Assembly (NCBI GenBank): GCA_019689955.1
Contig: JADGGM010000158.1
Location: 1 to 6,849, forward strand
Reading direction: 5' to 3'
Source of the DNA: Gemmatimonadaceae bacterium
GTDB taxonomy: Bacteria; Gemmatimonadota; Gemmatimonadetes; Gemmatimonadales; Gemmatimonadaceae
DNA length: 6,849 nt
In this document: positions 5,621 through 6,849 of the stretch, piece after piece
How the letters are laid out: each line of letters opens with the position of its first letter
Numbering within the stretch: the first letter of the stretch is position 1
Position numbers and translations under genes: made by a program
The notes under the pieces: generated by a model
Told to the model about the DNA's origin: nothing
Database searches by the model: none
The model's input: the letters and a program-made list of their open reading frames with translations, nothing else

Positions 5621-6849
5621 TTGTCGGTGCGATCGCACGACCCGTACGCCGCGCTAGGCTTCCGCGACTTCCGGCGCTTTCTCATCGGCCGGCTCCTGGC
5701 CACGATGGGACAACAGATGCTCGATGTGGCGATCGGATGGGAGCTGTACGACCGCACACACTCGTCCTTCGCACTCGGCCTCGTCGGGCTCGTCCTCGTG
5801 GTGCCGATCATCGCCCTCGCCCTCCCGGCCGGACACGCCGCGGACCGGCTGGACCGACGGCGAATCATCCTGGTCACTCAGGTCGTGCTCACCGCCGGCT
5901 CCCTCGCCCTCGCTTGGCTCTCGTTCACGCGAGGGCCCGTGGCGCTCATGTACGTCTGCCTGTTCGCCATCGGGATCGCCCTCGCGTTCAACCGCCCAGC
6001 CACCTCCGCGCTCCTCCCACAACTCGTCCCACTCGCAGACTTCGCCAACGCCGTCACCTGGAACAGCAGCGCGTTCCAGATCGCCTCCGTCGCCGGACCC
6101 GCGCTCGGGGGGGCGGTGATCGGGATCCGACACCACGCCGGACCGGTCTACATCATCGATGCCGTCCTCTCCCTCGCGTTCTTCATGTACATACTCGGCG
6201 TGCGCGGCCGACCGGTCGAACGCACACACAAGGGAATGACGCTCCAGAGCCTCCTCGCCGGGATCGGGTTCGTCTGGCGCACCAAGGTCATCCTCGCCGC
6301 GATCACCCTCGACCTGTTCGCGGTCCTCTTCGGCGGCGCGACGATGCTCCTCCCCGTGTTCGCGAAAGACATCCTCCACGTCGGCCCCGCAGGGTTCGGA
6401 TGGCTCCGCGCCGCGCCGTCGATGGGCGCGCTCCTCATGGCCGTCATCCTCACCCACCGCGCCCCCATGCAACGCGCAGGACGCAGCCTCCTCTGGGCCG
6501 TCGCCGGCTTCGGGATCGCCACCATCATCTTCGGGCTGTCACGCTCGTTCCCACTCTCCATGTTCATGCTCCTCCTCCTCGGAGCGCTCGACAACATCAG
6601 CGTCGTCGTCCGCCACACCCTCGTCCAGGTGCGAACGCCGGACGCGATGCGCGGTCGCGTGTCGGCGGTGAATGGGGTGTTCATCGACACGTCGAACGAG
6701 CTGGGAGGGTTCGAGTCGGGCGCCACGGCGGCGCTCTTCGGGCCCGTGGCCTCGGTGGTGGGGGGCGGGATCATGACGATCCTGATCGTCCTCCTCGTCG
6801 CACAGCTCTGGCCCGAGCTGCGCGACATGGGGCCGCTGACTTATAAACA
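5621..6849 (+). CDS. Major facilitator superfamily transporter, EntS-like (MFS_3), 3' end cut by the window
   Basis: This membrane protein would move a small solute, most likely by proton-coupled export; relatives include the enterobactin exporter EntS and many putative drug exporters. At least 409 residues are visible and the frame is still open at the right edge. Family length is about 400-430, so nearly all of it is present. It begins SHDPYAALGFRDFRRFLIG, the usual start of this group. The loop between helices 2 and 3 has the MFS signature GHAADRLDRRR (71-81). RGRVSAVNGVF (344-354) and SNELGGFESG (358-367) are family blocks in the second half. About eleven or twelve hydrophobic segments can be traced. 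There is no ATG near the start: TTG at 5621 is preferred, with GGAGA at 5606-5610 ten bases before it, and GTG at 5627 is the alternative. Codon use changes near 6655 (see findings). The substrate is unknown. Confidence 0.88.
   Translation, partial: MSVRSHDPYAALGFRDFRRFLIGRLLATMGQQMLDVAIGWELYDRTHSSFALGLVGLVLVVPIIALALPAGHAADRLDRRRIILVTQVVLTAGSLALAWLSFTRGPVALMYVCLFAIGIALAFNRPATSALLPQLVPLADFANAVTWNSSAFQIASVAGPALGGAVIGIRHHAGPVYIIDAVLSLAFFMYILGVRGRPVERTHKGMTLQSLLAGIGFVWRTKVILAAITLDLFAVLFGGATMLLPVFAKDILHVGPAGFGWLRAAPSMGALLMAVILTHRAPMQRAGRSLLWAVAGFGIATIIFGLSRSFPLSMFMLLLLGALDNISVVVRHTLVQVRTPDAMRGRVSAVNGVFIDTSNELGGFESGATAALFGPVASVVGGGIMTILIVLLVAQLWPELRDMGPLTYK

Noticed and set aside
5654..6472. A 272-codon - strand frame rich in Glu, Asp and Arg
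   Set aside because: This is the antisense image of hydrophobic MFS codons (CTC, GTC, ATC read backwards), not a real acidic protein.
5737..6846. A 369-codon open frame on the + strand within the transporter
   Set aside because: The product is almost all Arg, Pro, His and Ala. The neighbouring frame encodes a clean MFS protein with its signatures.

Overview
The window is a GC-rich, gene-dense stretch of bacterial chromosome carrying six protein-coding genes. Five are on the + strand and one on the - strand. No RNA genes, CRISPR arrays, transposases or integrases were seen. The source is probably a free-living, aerobic, diderm bacterium. The evidence is a Tat-exported molybdoenzyme paired with a membrane haem partner, a predicted lipoprotein PQQ sugar dehydrogenase, and a Uma2-family gene. 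Gemmatimonadota would fit this mix, but that is an inference from gene content and composition; no rRNA or phylogenetic marker is present.

Layout. Bases 1-86 are a leader with an 11-bp tandem repeat. Bases 87-1019 encode MsrP and 1022-1693 encode MsrQ, two bases apart and clearly one operon: the periplasmic molybdopterin methionine sulfoxide reductase and its haem-b membrane electron donor. Facing them on the - strand, 1641-3329 encodes a soluble PAS-GAF histidine kinase. Its last 53 bases overlap the end of msrQ tail to tail, beside a perfect 20-bp palindrome. A 221-bp divergent intergenic region (3330-3550) separates the kinase from 3551-4909, a lipoprotein-type glucose/sorbosone dehydrogenase-like PQQ enzyme. 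A 104-bp spacer with a G-rich ribosome binding site and a matching C-rich inverted arm leads to 5014-5568, a Uma2-family protein with a PD-(D/E)XK-like fold. The last gene starts at about 5621 with TTG. It is an EntS-like major facilitator transporter that runs off the right edge, apparently only a few codons short of its end.

How the genes work together. MsrPQ repairs oxidised methionines in envelope proteins using quinol-derived electrons. The sugar dehydrogenase would oxidise a sugar or aldose-like substrate outside the cytoplasm. The kinase is an orphan here, with no response regulator in the window, so any control of its neighbours is speculative. Uma2 and the transporter could be co-transcribed (52-bp gap), but nothing ties them functionally.

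I do not see a convincing previously undescribed system. The most checkable oddities are the possible hairpin that would hide the Uma2 ribosome binding site, the perfect palindrome at the msrQ/kinase overlap, and a codon-usage switch inside the transporter gene.
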